The notes under the pieces: generated by a model
Told to the model about the DNA's origin: nothing
Databases searched by the model: none
Seen by the model: only the letters and a program-made list of their open reading frames with translations
Shown here: piece after piece, positions 27,487 to 39,003 of the stretch
How positions within the stretch are numbered: position 1 is the stretch's first letter
How the letters are laid out: the number at the start of each line of letters is the position of its first letter
Translations under genes and position numbers: made by a program
DNA from: UBA6623 sp965226435
GTDB taxonomy: Bacteria; Acidobacteriota; Terriglobia; Bryobacterales; UBA6623
Direction of reading: 5' to 3'
NCBI GenBank assembly: GCA_965226435.1
Contig: CBDDCY010000006.1
Span: 248,001-312,000 of the forward strand
Length of the DNA: 64,000 nt

Positions 27487-29838
27487 GTGCTGAACTATCG
27501 GAAACTTCGGGGCCCCGCAGGCTTGGCGAGTTTGCTCGCCGCCGGCGGTCTTCTGTACCCATTAGAGGCGCAGCCGCCGCCGGCCCCACACCAGCCCCTC
27601 GTCGATCAATACTGCGCCTCGTGCCACAACGACAATCTGAAAACGGCCGAGCTCGCGCTTGACACGGCAAGCGCCCGCCCCGTGGCGGAGAACTCGGAGA
27701 TCTGGGAGAACGTGGTGCGGAAACTGCGCGCTCGCCAGATGCCCCCGGTGGGAAATCCGCGCCCCGATGAGGCAACCTACGAAGCCGCGGTGTCTTCCCT
27801 ATCGGCCTCGCTCGATAGGGCGGCCGCGGCCCAACCCAACCCCGGCCGCACCGACACCCTCCGGCGGCTCACGCGAACGGAATATCGCAACGCCGTCCGC
27901 GACCTTCTGGCTCTTGACATGGACCTCTCCTCCTTGCTGCCGCGAGATGAGTCCAGTCAGGGCTTTGACAACATCACGGTGACGGAACTTTCCCCGGCGT
28001 TGCTGGAAGCGTATGTGTCGGCGGCGGACAAGATCAGTCGCCTGGCCGTCGGCCGGCCGGTTTCCTCTCTCGTTGTCGAGACCGTCAAGATGAGGCCCGA
28101 GGTCACGCAAGAGTGGCCGGTGGAAGGGCTTCCGGCCGGTACGCGCGGCGGAACATTGTTTCCCTACACCTTTCCGGTTGACGGGGAGTACGAGATCGTC
28201 GTCCGGCTGACGCGAGACCGGGACGAACAGGTCGAGGGTTTGCGGGAGCCCCATCAGGTGGAGCTACTGTTGGACAGGGAGCGGGTCGGCTTGTTTGAGG
28301 TCGCGCCCCCGCGGCACGTCGGAGATCACTCCGCCGTCGACAAACACCTCAAAACCCGCATACCCGTCAAGGCCGGCCCCCGTCGGCTTGGCGTGACTTT
28401 TCTGAAGCAGCCCTGGGCAGTGCTCGAAACGGACCGTCAGCCGTATCAGGCTCATTTCAATGTGTATCGCCATCCCCGCGTTCAACCGGCGGTCTATGAG
28501 GTTTCGATCAGCGGTCCCTACAACGCGACCGGCCCCGGCGACACGCCCAGCCGCAACCGGATCTTCCTATGCCGGCCCGCGGACGCCGGAGAAGAAGAAG
28601 ACTGCGTCCGACGAATTCTTCGGACCCTGATGCGCCGGGCCTACCGGCGACCGGTAACGGAGCGGGATTTTGAAAGTCCGTTGGAGTTCTATCGGCGCGC
28701 TCGGGCCGCCGAAGGCTTTGAGGGGGGCATTGAAATGGCCCTGTCCTCGATCCTGGTCAGTCCGGAGTTTCTATTCCGCGTGGAACGAGACCCCGCCGGG
28801 ATTTCACCGAATACAGCGTACCCGATCAGTGATCTGGAGTTGGCGTCCCGCCTGTCCTTTTTCCTTTGGAGCAGCATTCCGGACGATGAGCTACTTGATA
28901 TCGCGATTCAGGGCGACTTGAGAAAACCGGAAGTATTGGAACGGCAGGTGAAGCGAATGCTGGCGGACCGGCGTTCCCACACCTTGCTGACGAACTTTGC
29001 CTCCCAATGGCTGCACTTACGCAATCTCGAGTCGGTTTCTCCCAACATGCGCTTATTCCCGAGCTTTGACGACAACTTGCGGCAAGCGATGCGCCGCGAA
29101 ACGGAACTGTTGCTCGAAAGCGTGATCAGGGAAGATCGAAGCGTCCTTGACCTGCTCGCCTCCGACTACACGTTTCTCAATGAACGCCTCGCCAAGCACT
29201 ACCGAATACCGCACGTCTACGGAAGCTGGTTTCGGCGGGTAAAGCTTGACGACGACAGCGGCCGCGGCGGACTGCTTCGCCACGGCAGCATTCTGACCGT
29301 GACCTCCTACAACACCCGGACCTCCCCCGTAATACGAGGCCATTGGGTGCTGGAGAATCTGTTGGGCGTGCCGCCGCCGCCGGCGCCGGCGGTCGTTCCG
29401 GCGCTCGAGGACAAGACGATCGACGGCAGCTTGTCGGTGAGGGAGCGGCTGATCGAGCACCGCTCCAATCCCGCTTGCTCGGGCTGCCACAGTCTAATGG
29501 ACCCGCTGGGTTTTGCGCTGGAGAGCTATGACGCCGTGGGCCGGCGGCGCGAAACCGAAGGGGAACAGCCGATTGACGTTTCCGGTAATTTTCCCGGCGG
29601 CGCCCGATTCGAGGGAGTGTCCGGCCTGGAGAAAGCTCTGCTGGACCGCCCGGACATGTTTGTGGGAACACTGGTCGAAAAGCTTCTGACATACTCTATG
29701 GGTAGAGTAGTCGAGTATTATGATGCGCCGGCGGTTCGTAAAATCCTGCGTGACGCGCGCCCCGAGGATTTTCGTTTTTCTTCGCTCATTGTTGGAATCG
29801 CCGAAAGTAAACCGTTTCAGATGAGGAAATCACTATGA
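27487..29838 (+). CDS. Planctomycete-type cytochrome protein (DUF1587/DUF1595/DUF1592/DUF1588/DUF1585)
   Basis: 783 aa. An N-terminal signal peptide (ASLLAAGGLLYPLEAQ) is followed by a c-type haem motif, DQYCASCHND, near 40-46. Then come LTRTEYRNAVRDLLALD (DUF1587 type), the middle domains with LVSPEFLFRVERDP and ELASRLSFFLWSSIPDDELL (DUF1592 type), RGGLLRHGSILTVTSYNTRTSPVIRG (DUF1588 type), and the C-terminal TYSMGRVVEYYD (DUF1585 type). It is exported; the function of the family is unknown, with electron transfer or polymer breakdown suggested. GTG start at 27487. It overlaps the next gene by 4 bp (ATGA). Confidence 0.9.
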   Translation: MLNYRKLRGPAGLASLLAAGGLLYPLEAQPPPAPHQPLVDQYCASCHNDNLKTAELALDTASARPVAENSEIWENVVRKLRARQMPPVGNPRPDEATYEAAVSSLSASLDRAAAAQPNPGRTDTLRRLTRTEYRNAVRDLLALDMDLSSLLPRDESSQGFDNITVTELSPALLEAYVSAADKISRLAVGRPVSSLVVETVKMRPEVTQEWPVEGLPAGTRGGTLFPYTFPVDGEYEIVVRLTRDRDEQVEGLREPHQVELLLDRERVGLFEVAPPRHVGDHSAVDKHLKTRIPVKAGPRRLGVTFLKQPWAVLETDRQPYQAHFNVYRHPRVQPAVYEVSISGPYNATGPGDTPSRNRIFLCRPADAGEEEDCVRRILRTLMRRAYRRPVTERDFESPLEFYRRARAAEGFEGGIEMALSSILVSPEFLFRVERDPAGISPNTAYPISDLELASRLSFFLWSSIPDDELLDIAIQGDLRKPEVLERQVKRMLADRRSHTLLTNFASQWLHLRNLESVSPNMRLFPSFDDNLRQAMRRETELLLESVIREDRSVLDLLASDYTFLNERLAKHYRIPHVYGSWFRRVKLDDDSGRGGLLRHGSILTVTSYNTRTSPVIRGHWVLENLLGVPPPPAPAVVPALEDKTIDGSLSVRERLIEHRSNPACSGCHSLMDPLGFALESYDAVGRRRETEGEQPIDVSGNFPGGARFEGVSGLEKALLDRPDMFVGTLVEKLLTYSMGRVVEYYDAPAVRKILRDARPEDFRFSSLIVGIAESKPFQMRKSL

Positions 29839-31169
29839 TCATCACCAAGAAAGCTCTCCCGCGGCGAACGTTCCTGCGAGGAGCAGGCGTTACGGTAGCC
29901 CTTCCGCTACTGGACGCGATGGTGCCCGCGATGACCGCCTTGGCCGCTACGCCGGCGAGGCCGGTGCGCCGTCTGGGTTACATTTTCATTCCGATGGGAT
30001 CGGATATTTCCCGATGGACTCCTCCAGGCGAGGATACATTGACCGAGCTTTCGCCCATTTTGCGGCCGCTCGAGCGGTCGAAGGACTACCTCACGGCCGT
30101 AACGAACATGCAGCTGAAGAACGCCTACCCGGGTTCCCACGCGACCTCCAACTCCGCTTACCTGAGCTGCGCGAAGGCAAAGTTGACCGAAAGCACCGAT
30201 TACCATCTGGGCGTGACCGTCGATCAGATCGCGGCCAAGGAAATCGGCCAGGACACGCCGCTGCCTTCGCTCGAGCTGGGCATGGACCTACTCGATATCG
30301 TGGGGCAATGCGACGACGGCTATGCCTGCGTTTACCAAAACAATCTCTCCTGGTCGTCACCCACTACTCCTCTTCCCTATGAGGCGCATCCCCGAAAAGT
30401 CTTTGAGCGTTTGTTCGGCGAGGGGGGCAGCGCGGCGGAGCGAAGCAAGACCCTCAAGAAAAAGGCCAGTTTGCTGGATCGAGTGAAAAGCGATATTTCC
30501 CGACTGCAGCGTGAGTTGGGTTCGGGTGATCGCGGGAAGGTGGACGAGTATCTCGACAGCGTGCGGGAAGTGGAGCGCCGCATTCAAATCGCCGAGGCGG
30601 GAGTGGCTGAGAATCCGGCGCCGGATCTCGATCGGCCGGTCGGCGTACCGGCTGCTTACGGGGATCATGCCCGCTTGATGTTCGATTTGCAGGTACTGGC
30701 CCTGCAGGCCGACGTCACCAGAGTGATTACGTTCCAACTGGCTCGGGAAACCAGCACGCGGAGCTACAACGAGATCGGAGTTTCCGAGCCGCACCACCCG
30801 TTGACGCACCACGGGAACGATCCCGAGAAGATCGCCAAGATGGCCAAGATCAACGAGTATCACGTGTCGCTGTTCGCCTATCTTCTCGAAAAGCTCAAGG
30901 CCACTCCCGACGGAGACGGCTCTCTGCTGGACCATTCCATGTATATGTACGGCAGCGGCATGGGAAATCCCAACGCCCACGACCACACCAACCTTCCGAT
31001 TCTGGTGGCCGGCGGCGGCGCCGGTAGGTTGAAGGGCGGCCGTCACATCCGCTATGCGGAATCGACGCCGCTGGCGAATCTGCACCTGACGCTACTCGAG
31101 AAGGCGGGTGTCCGTATGGATTCCTTCGCCGACAGTAAGGGAAAGGTCGAGGAACTGCTCTCGATTTAA
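29835..31169 (+). CDS. DUF1552 family protein with Tat leader
   Basis: 444 aa. The N-terminus PRRTFLRGAGVTVALPLLDAM is a twin-arginine signal, as usual in this family. LGYIFIPMGSDISRWTP near 45 and the C-terminal NPNAHDHTNLPILVAGGG are typical DUF1552 stretches. Its start overlaps the stop of the DUF1592-type cytochrome, the standard pairing in Acidobacteriota and Planctomycetota, so the two are translated together and likely act in the same periplasmic process. Function not established. Confidence 0.9.
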   Translation: MIITKKALPRRTFLRGAGVTVALPLLDAMVPAMTALAATPARPVRRLGYIFIPMGSDISRWTPPGEDTLTELSPILRPLERSKDYLTAVTNMQLKNAYPGSHATSNSAYLSCAKAKLTESTDYHLGVTVDQIAAKEIGQDTPLPSLELGMDLLDIVGQCDDGYACVYQNNLSWSSPTTPLPYEAHPRKVFERLFGEGGSAAERSKTLKKKASLLDRVKSDISRLQRELGSGDRGKVDEYLDSVREVERRIQIAEAGVAENPAPDLDRPVGVPAAYGDHARLMFDLQVLALQADVTRVITFQLARETSTRSYNEIGVSEPHHPLTHHGNDPEKIAKMAKINEYHVSLFAYLLEKLKATPDGDGSLLDHSMYMYGSGMGNPNAHDHTNLPILVAGGGAGRLKGGRHIRYAESTPLANLHLTLLEKAGVRMDSFADSKGKVEELLSI

Positions 31170-31195
31170 TTCCCGCGAAGGGAAGCGAGAACACG

Positions 31196-32767
31196 ATGGC
31201 CATGTCCGCGAAACAGATCGCCCTATGGGGGACAGCTTGGCTGTTATGCGCGGCCGGCCCGGCTCCCGCCGGCGACGCCTCGCTCGCGGATGCGGCGGAG
31301 ATCATGGATCGCGAGGGTATTCGCGCCCTGCTCGAACAGCCCGCGGATGTGAACACGGCCCAGGTTGACGGCATGACGGCTCTCCACTGGGCCGCGCGTC
31401 ACGATGATCTGGAGACGGCGAAACTCTTCGTGCGAGCCGGAGCCGACGTAAGCGCCGCGAATCGCTACGGGGTGACGCCGCTCACGTTTGCCTGCACGAA
31501 CGGAAACCCTGAGATGGTTGAGTTGCTCCTCGATGCAGGAGCCGACCCGAACACCACGCTTCCCGGCGGCGAGACCGCTCTGATGACGGCCGCCCGAACG
31601 GGCAGGCTCGGGCCGGTTAAGGCGCTGTTGGCCCGCGGAGCCGACCCTCGATCGACCGTTCACGGCATGGGACGGCAGGACGGAGTAGGCGCCAGCGCCT
31701 TTCTGGTTCGCATGGATGACCCCACGATTTTCGATTTCGAGACGAAAGCCGAACAGACGGCCCTGATGTGGGCCGCGGCGGAAGGTCACGCCGAGGTCGT
31801 CGGGGAACTCATCCAGGCCGGCGCCGAATTCCGAACGACTTTGTCCTCGGGGTTTACGCCTCTGCTCTTCGCGGTGAGAGAGGGCCACATGGATGTCGTC
31901 AAGACGCTGGTGAAGGCGGGAGCGGATATCAGCGAAGGCATCGAATCTCACACGGATTGGCGGCACCTCGGCTACGACGCCCGTCTAAAGCCCGGGGCGC
32001 GCCCGCTGCACGTGGCGGTCGAGAACGGTCATTTCGAACTGGCGACGTATCTGATGGAGGCCGGCGCCGACGCGGGCGCCGCCGACCCGACCGGCTATAC
32101 GGCGTTGCACGCCATGATCGCGGCGCGCAGAGTCCCTCCCGGCGACTTGAATCCGCCTCCCGAGCCCACGGGAAACATGACCAGTCTTCAATTCGTGGCC
32201 AAGCTGGCGGCTCATGGCGCGAATTTGAACGCGAGAATCCACACGGCGCGCCCGACCTACCCGGATATCGCAAGGCCCCGGATCGAGATGACCCCGTTCT
32301 TGATGGCCGCCGAAACGGCGGACGTCGGGTTGATGAAGACGCTGGCCGATCTGGGCGCCGATCCGGCGCTTACAAACGAAGACGACAACACGGCTGTAAT
32401 GCTGGCCGGCAGGATGACCGGAACGACGGAAGAAGTGTTGGCGACGATGGATCTGGCGCTGGATCTCGGCGTCAACATCGACGCGGTCAATCACAACGCT
32501 GAAACCGCGATGCATTTAGCCGCCTACCGAGACCGCCCCGAGATCATCAAATTCCTCGCCGAAAAAGGGGCCGGGATTGAAGTCTGGAATCGCGAAAACA
32601 AGTACGGATCGACGCCTTTAGCCATCGCGGTCGGATACAGACGGCCCCGAAGTTTCAGGCCTCAGCCCGAGGCCGAGGTCGCCATTCGCGAAGTGATGAT
32701 TGCCGCGGGCGTAACTCCGCCGGAAAAGGTAACCGTCACTGCCAAGTCGAGTCCCAAGTCTCAGTAA
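31196..32767 (+). CDS. Exported ankyrin-repeat protein (523 aa)
   Basis: A signal peptide (WGTAWLLCAAGPAPAG) is followed by about ten ankyrin repeats from residue 30 onward, for example DGMTALHWAARHDDLETAKLFVRAGADV and YGVTPLTFACTNGNPEMVELLLDAGADP. Ankyrin arrays bind partner proteins. It starts 26 bp after the DUF1552 gene on the same strand, completing a DUF1592-DUF1552-ankyrin operon. ATGs at 31196 and 31202 are both possible starts. Confidence 0.88.
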   Translation: MAMSAKQIALWGTAWLLCAAGPAPAGDASLADAAEIMDREGIRALLEQPADVNTAQVDGMTALHWAARHDDLETAKLFVRAGADVSAANRYGVTPLTFACTNGNPEMVELLLDAGADPNTTLPGGETALMTAARTGRLGPVKALLARGADPRSTVHGMGRQDGVGASAFLVRMDDPTIFDFETKAEQTALMWAAAEGHAEVVGELIQAGAEFRTTLSSGFTPLLFAVREGHMDVVKTLVKAGADISEGIESHTDWRHLGYDARLKPGARPLHVAVENGHFELATYLMEAGADAGAADPTGYTALHAMIAARRVPPGDLNPPPEPTGNMTSLQFVAKLAAHGANLNARIHTARPTYPDIARPRIEMTPFLMAAETADVGLMKTLADLGADPALTNEDDNTAVMLAGRMTGTTEEVLATMDLALDLGVNIDAVNHNAETAMHLAAYRDRPEIIKFLAEKGAGIEVWNRENKYGSTPLAIAVGYRRPRSFRPQPEAEVAIREVMIAAGVTPPEKVTVTAKSSPKSQ

Positions 32768-32825
32768 GCATCGGCTTCCAGTCGGCTGACGCCCGGCCGC
32801 CACGCGAGGGTCACACCGGACCGCG

Positions 32826-34259
<1,434 letters not shown>

Positions 34260-34264
34260 AGCGA

Positions 34265-37200
34265 TTAGTCTACAAACGCGAACTCATTAGTCTCAAGCAA
34301 AACCTGCACGTACTGCTCCCACGGATCAAGGGGTTTTGCTTGTGGCCCGCGGAAGTCGTCCTCGGCATGCCAGCGGCGAGGTTGCTTTTCCGATGCGCCT
34401 TCCTCGGCCGGCAAGACCTCGTCGATCAGCGGGGCCCAGCGGAATCCGTCGGACTCGTCGTCGCCCCGGGAGTCCACGACGAAATCGAGAATCTCCCCTT
34501 TCTCGACCGCGAGGCCGCTTAGGGAGGTTTCCGCTTTCAGACCCCGCAACGTCCAACTAGCCAGTATGCCCGCGCGGCCGGAAACAATCCAACCCCGTAT
34601 ACCGTTGCTGGAGTCGAACCGCTTGCCGAACGCGCCCAACTGATGGCTCAAGGCGCCGCTGATATTGACTTCGCCTTCAAACGGAGACACCCAACGCCGG
34701 ATCACGCTGTGTCCGAGATCGTCCCCCGGCGCTCCGCCCTTCGCCGTCAAATGGGCGCCGCCGGCGTCAGCGGCGGGAAGCAGCGAAGCGTGCTTCCAGG
34801 CGGAACGCAAATCCGTCCCTAAGCCGGCCCGCATCAAGGGCGCGAAATAGCCGAACGGCACGAAGCGCTTGACGTGCCCGTCTGTCGGGTCCAGCTCACC
34901 GAAGCCGTATTGCCAAGCGTCGGCGGGAGCAGCCTCGATCGGGGCGGTCGATTCCAAGGATCGAGCATTTTCGGCTTTTGACAAGAATTCCAGCCCGAGT
35001 CGCACTTCATCCGGGGTCGGCACTCGACCGAAGATTCTTCGGTACGCGGACTGGATCCGATCCTCATCCGATCCGCGGGGTTCCCGAGCGATGCCCCCGG
35101 CGAGGGCGCGAGCCTGCTCGGCGACAAACGGACTGTTCATCATGAACAAGGCCTGTTGCGGCACGGTCGTCACATGACGCTTGGGCGTGTGCTGCGCGGG
35201 ATCCGCCATGTCGAAGCTACGCAGGCTCGGCAAGGCCCTTTGCCGCTCGACAAACGAGTACAAGGTCCGCCGGGGGACGGCCGGCACGGACGCCGGTAGA
35301 AACGAGCGACCGCCCACGGTCATATCCAGCCGGCCCGAGACAGCCAGCAGCGAGTCGCGCTGCGCCTCGAAATCGAGACGCCGGCGGTTCATTCTCCACA
35401 GCCGTTTGTTCTCCGGATCTTTCCCCAAGGCCGCCTTCCTCTCGGCGCTCGATTGTTGATAGACATCGGAGAGCACGATGCGCCGAATGAGACGCTTAAT
35501 CGACCAACCGTCCCGAACAAAAGTCGCGGCAAGGTGATCGAGCAACTCCCGATGGCTGGGGGCCGCGCCGCGGGCGCCGAAGTCGCTCGTCGTTTCCACG
35601 ATGCCCCTGCCGAACAAGTGGTGCCAGACGCGGTTGACGATCACCCGAGCCGTCAGCGGGTTGTCAGGATCGGCAACCGCCCGTGCCAACTCCAACCGGC
35701 CGCTGCCGCGGGCAAAGGGCTGCCGGTCAGACCGCGAGAGCACCTTAAGAAAGCGACGGGGCGCCTTCTCTCCGAGATCGTTCTGGTTGCCGCGCCGGAA
35801 GACCCGCACGGGCACGGGCTTCTCCACTTCCCGCAGTCCCATGGCATGCGGCGGCGCGGCACGATAGGCGTAATCCGCGGCGGCGTCTTTGTATTGGCGG
35901 ACCAAGCCATTGGCCGTGTTTTTGTCGCCTTCGCTCTGCACGAGCCAGAATTCCTCCGGCGGGACGTTGGGAGGGGCGTCGGGCCCGCGAAGCGTCAGGC
36001 GAAGTGCTTCACGGCGCGGGTCCGCGTGGGGTTCGGGTGAATCGGACCGTCCTAGAAGTTCCGCGTGACGCCGCACCAGGTCCTCGGGCGACACAGGCGG
36101 CTTGCGCTTGAATTCATCGACCACGAGCTGGTTTGCATCGGATAGGTCGTTGTCGCCGGTCAGCGCCTTGCGAGCAGCGCCGGCGAAATCGGGCCCGTCC
36201 AACGCCGCCAGTCGACCCCACAAGATAAACACGGGATCGGCCGAGGCGCCGGCCCGGTTGAGATAGCTTACCCAACGATTCAGCAGGTAGGAGGGTAGGT
36301 TCGTCTCCTTGGCGAGGTTTTCAAGCTGAGGGCCCGTCATGCCTCTCCCCCGCCACGCGCCGAGCAGGTAGCGCTCGATGCTGTCGGCCCTTCTCGCGTC
36401 GGCTCGGTGCTCCTCCAGCCGTTCTCGCTCCCACGTCCGGAGCACATTGACGCGACGGGTCAGTCGAGCACGATACGCGTCTTCGAGGGGATCGGTGCCG
36501 GGCGTGTTCGCGATGGGAACGGCTTCCAGCGGTTCTTCGGAGTTCAAGAAGACGCCGTAGAGCGAGTAGTAGTCCTGGGTGGGGATGGGGTCGAATTTGT
36601 GGTCATGGCAGCGTGCGCAGCTGACGCTCAGCCCCATCAGGCCGCGGGTGACGACATCGATCCGGTCATCGATCTTCTCGGGCAGGTCGGTTCGACGGAA
36701 CGGATTCAAGCCCAGCGTGAGAAAACCCAAAGCGGCCAGGTGGTGCTTGTCCTCACCGGGCAGGAGATCGGACGCCAGTTGCCGTATGACGAACTTGTCG
36801 TAGGGCATGTCGTCGTTAAGCGCCCGGATGACCCAGTCGCGGTAGGTGTAGGCAAAGGCGAAGCGCACGTTGATCGCTCCAGCCTCGGCGTAACGGGCGG
36901 TGTCCAACCAGTGGCGCGCCCAGCGCTCGCCGAAGTGCGGCGAGGCGAGCAGGCGGTCCACCTCACGTTTGTACGCGGCCGGGTTGGGGTCCGCGGCGAA
37001 GGCCTGGATTTCCTCAAACGAGGGCGGCAAGCCGGTGAGGCCATAGCTGAGACGCCGCAGGAGCGTGCGTGGATCGGCGCGCTCCGAAGGAGAAAGCCCC
37101 GTCTCCTTCAACTTGGCCAGGATGAGCCGGTCGACCGCCGGATCACCGTAGCCTTCGGCGGACTTTTGGGCGTCGACCGCATGGAAGGGCTGAAAGGCCC

Positions 37201-37726
37201 AATGACCGCCGGCACCCGTGGCGGACATCGCCGACCCTGTCGTGGTAGCCCCTTCCCCGTCAGCATCCGCCGGTGCGGCATCAGGCCCTGGCGCGGCATC
37301 CGCTGAAGCGGTATGCCCCCAGGGGGCGCCGAGCGAGATCCAGTGCTCCAGATCGGCGATTTGGCGATCATCGAGCTTTCCGTTCGGTGGCATCACGAGC
37401 CCCTGGTGCCGCACCGCTTGGATCAAACGGCTTTCCGAGGGCTTGCCGGGGACGACCGCGGGTCCGCGATCACCTCCTTGGAGCAGGGCATTGCGTGTGT
37501 CCACGCGCAGCCCGCTCATCGGCTGCGGCGACTGCTCGCCGTGGCAGGCAAAGCAGTTTTCGGCGAGCACCGGGCGAACCCGCTTCTCGAAAAAGTCAAT
37601 CTCCGCGAGGGTTTGCGCGGAGGCGCCGGCGGGCCACAACAGCAGCCAGCAGGCAAGTACGCCTTTACGGAAACAAACAGGTCCCACTGGTCGTGAGATT
37701 ACCACAAGGTTACTGGTAAGCGACAC
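34265..37726 (-). CDS. Planctomycete-type cytochrome protein (PSCyt1, DUF1549, DUF1553), 1153 aa
   Basis: A signal peptide (LACWLLLWPAGASAQ) is followed by PSCyt1 with the haem motif ENCFACHGE near 57, ALLQGGDRGPAVVPGKPSESRLIQ, and MPPNGKLDDRQIADLEHWI. DUF1549 follows (LLRRLSYGLTGLPPSFEEI, HFGERWARHWLDTARYAE), then a middle region, then DUF1553 (LTARVIVNRVWHHLFGRGIV, SIKRLIRRIVLSDVYQQS). The C-terminal 200 residues look like a carbohydrate-binding-type beta domain, an addition seen in some members. It is a GTG start near the end of the open frame; other in-frame GTGs exist. It pairs with the downstream DUF1501 gene. Confidence 0.88.
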   Translation of the reverse strand: MSLTSNLVVISRPVGPVCFRKGVLACWLLLWPAGASAQTLAEIDFFEKRVRPVLAENCFACHGEQSPQPMSGLRVDTRNALLQGGDRGPAVVPGKPSESRLIQAVRHQGLVMPPNGKLDDRQIADLEHWISLGAPWGHTASADAAPGPDAAPADADGEGATTTGSAMSATGAGGHWAFQPFHAVDAQKSAEGYGDPAVDRLILAKLKETGLSPSERADPRTLLRRLSYGLTGLPPSFEEIQAFAADPNPAAYKREVDRLLASPHFGERWARHWLDTARYAEAGAINVRFAFAYTYRDWVIRALNDDMPYDKFVIRQLASDLLPGEDKHHLAALGFLTLGLNPFRRTDLPEKIDDRIDVVTRGLMGLSVSCARCHDHKFDPIPTQDYYSLYGVFLNSEEPLEAVPIANTPGTDPLEDAYRARLTRRVNVLRTWERERLEEHRADARRADSIERYLLGAWRGRGMTGPQLENLAKETNLPSYLLNRWVSYLNRAGASADPVFILWGRLAALDGPDFAGAARKALTGDNDLSDANQLVVDEFKRKPPVSPEDLVRRHAELLGRSDSPEPHADPRREALRLTLRGPDAPPNVPPEEFWLVQSEGDKNTANGLVRQYKDAAADYAYRAAPPHAMGLREVEKPVPVRVFRRGNQNDLGEKAPRRFLKVLSRSDRQPFARGSGRLELARAVADPDNPLTARVIVNRVWHHLFGRGIVETTSDFGARGAAPSHRELLDHLAATFVRDGWSIKRLIRRIVLSDVYQQSSAERKAALGKDPENKRLWRMNRRRLDFEAQRDSLLAVSGRLDMTVGGRSFLPASVPAVPRRTLYSFVERQRALPSLRSFDMADPAQHTPKRHVTTVPQQALFMMNSPFVAEQARALAGGIAREPRGSDEDRIQSAYRRIFGRVPTPDEVRLGLEFLSKAENARSLESTAPIEAAPADAWQYGFGELDPTDGHVKRFVPFGYFAPLMRAGLGTDLRSAWKHASLLPAADAGGAHLTAKGGAPGDDLGHSVIRRWVSPFEGEVNISGALSHQLGAFGKRFDSSNGIRGWIVSGRAGILASWTLRGLKAETSLSGLAVEKGEILDFVVDSRGDDESDGFRWAPLIDEVLPAEEGASEKQPRRWHAEDDFRGPQAKPLDPWEQYVQVLLETNEFAFVD

Positions 37727-37983
37727 AAAGTGTGCGACCAGGCAATGGCGAAGCGCTGGCGTGCCGCGACCGTCACAGAGGTCCTTGCCGGCCGGAATCC
37801 CTTACAAAAGGTGACTGGGTGCCTCCATAAAACGGGGATCGACAGCAATTCAGATGGTGTGACAGTCACCGACACATCCGCCATGGGAAGCCTCCGTCCC
37901 ACGCTGGGATCCCCTGTAACGGCGCAGCGTTTAGAATTGGACGGAAGGGGCAATCGGAACCGCGGGACGCGGGTTCGCGATAC

Positions 37984-38892
37984 TTACTCCGACGAATCCG
38001 TAAATAGGAATTTTTGAACCCTTAAGTTTGGAATCTCGGTTGTGTAGACGGTCCGATTCGGGGTGACCGCCAGGTGGTGAGGGCCCAACCCCAATTGGCC
38101 CGGCATCTCGCCTTCCTCTCCATGGGAACCGAGAACAGCCCCGTCTGAGTTGAGCTTGAAGAAGCGGTGTCCCTGGGCGTCGCCGATATAAATCGATTGA
38201 TCCTCGGCGATATCGATTCCGAAGGGGGTCCCAAGGTTCGTCCATTGCCGCAGGAATTTCCCCTCGGCGTCGAAAACCTGGACACGCAGATTGTCGCGGT
38301 CGCAAACATAGACGAGGCCCTGCCGGTCCACGGCGATCCCGTGGGGGAGGTTGAACTCGCCTTCGCCGGAGCCGGGCCGGCCCCAAGCCTTCACGAACTG
38401 TCCCTGTTTCGTGAACTTCACAACTCGCGCGTTGTTGCCGTCCGCGACATACAGCTCGCCGTTGGGCCCGAAGCCGATATCGGTGGGCCCGTCGAATCGG
38501 TTGGGGGCGTTGGCGGGCCGTCCCTGCCGACCCAGCACCATCAGCACCCGGCCTGTCGTATTCATCTTGATCGCGACGTGCGAACCGTCGTCCACACCCC
38601 ACACATTGCCGTCCGGATCGACACGGATACCGTGGGGGTTGGTGAAGAGGTCCGCGCCAAAAGCCCGCTTGAAGTTGCCATTACTTTCAAAGACCAGAAC
38701 GGGGGGCTCGACGCGGCGGAAAATGTAGACGTTTCCGGCGCGGTCGGTATCGACGGAAGCGGCCGGACCGAAGTTCATCCCCGGGGGGAATTTGGGCCAC
38801 TCGGCGTCAGCGTGGTAGTTGAGTTGGGTCGGCTGGGTTTGGGCAACACAGAGGATTGCGGAAATCAGAAGCAGAATTGGTAGGCGAGGCAT
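37984..38892 (-). CDS. Exported NHL-repeat beta-propeller protein (302 aa)
   Basis: A signal peptide (ILLLISAILCVAQ) is followed by about six NHL blades, such as VDTDRAGNVYIFRR, NPHGIRVDPDGNVWGVDDGSH, GPTDIGFGPNGELYVADGNNARVVKFTKQG and LPHGIAVDRQGLVYVCDRDNLRVQVFD. Similar proteins are annotated as peptidyl-alpha-hydroxyglycine alpha-amidating lyase-like, but catalysis cannot be read from the repeats. It stands alone: 257 bp without a gene to the right-hand DUF1553 gene (no motif seen there) and 111 bp to the oxidoreductase at 39004. Confidence 0.85.
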   Translation of the reverse strand: MPRLPILLLISAILCVAQTQPTQLNYHADAEWPKFPPGMNFGPAASVDTDRAGNVYIFRRVEPPVLVFESNGNFKRAFGADLFTNPHGIRVDPDGNVWGVDDGSHVAIKMNTTGRVLMVLGRQGRPANAPNRFDGPTDIGFGPNGELYVADGNNARVVKFTKQGQFVKAWGRPGSGEGEFNLPHGIAVDRQGLVYVCDRDNLRVQVFDAEGKFLRQWTNLGTPFGIDIAEDQSIYIGDAQGHRFFKLNSDGAVLGSHGEEGEMPGQLGLGPHHLAVTPNRTVYTTEIPNLRVQKFLFTDSSE

Positions 38893-39003
38893 CAGGTGAC
38901 GTAGCTCCGAAAAAGATCAACCATTTTTCGACTTGGCTGTCCTATTTTGATGATGGAATCGTGTGGGTCGCGCATAAGCATCGATCGGGCCTTCCGCTTG
39001 GTG

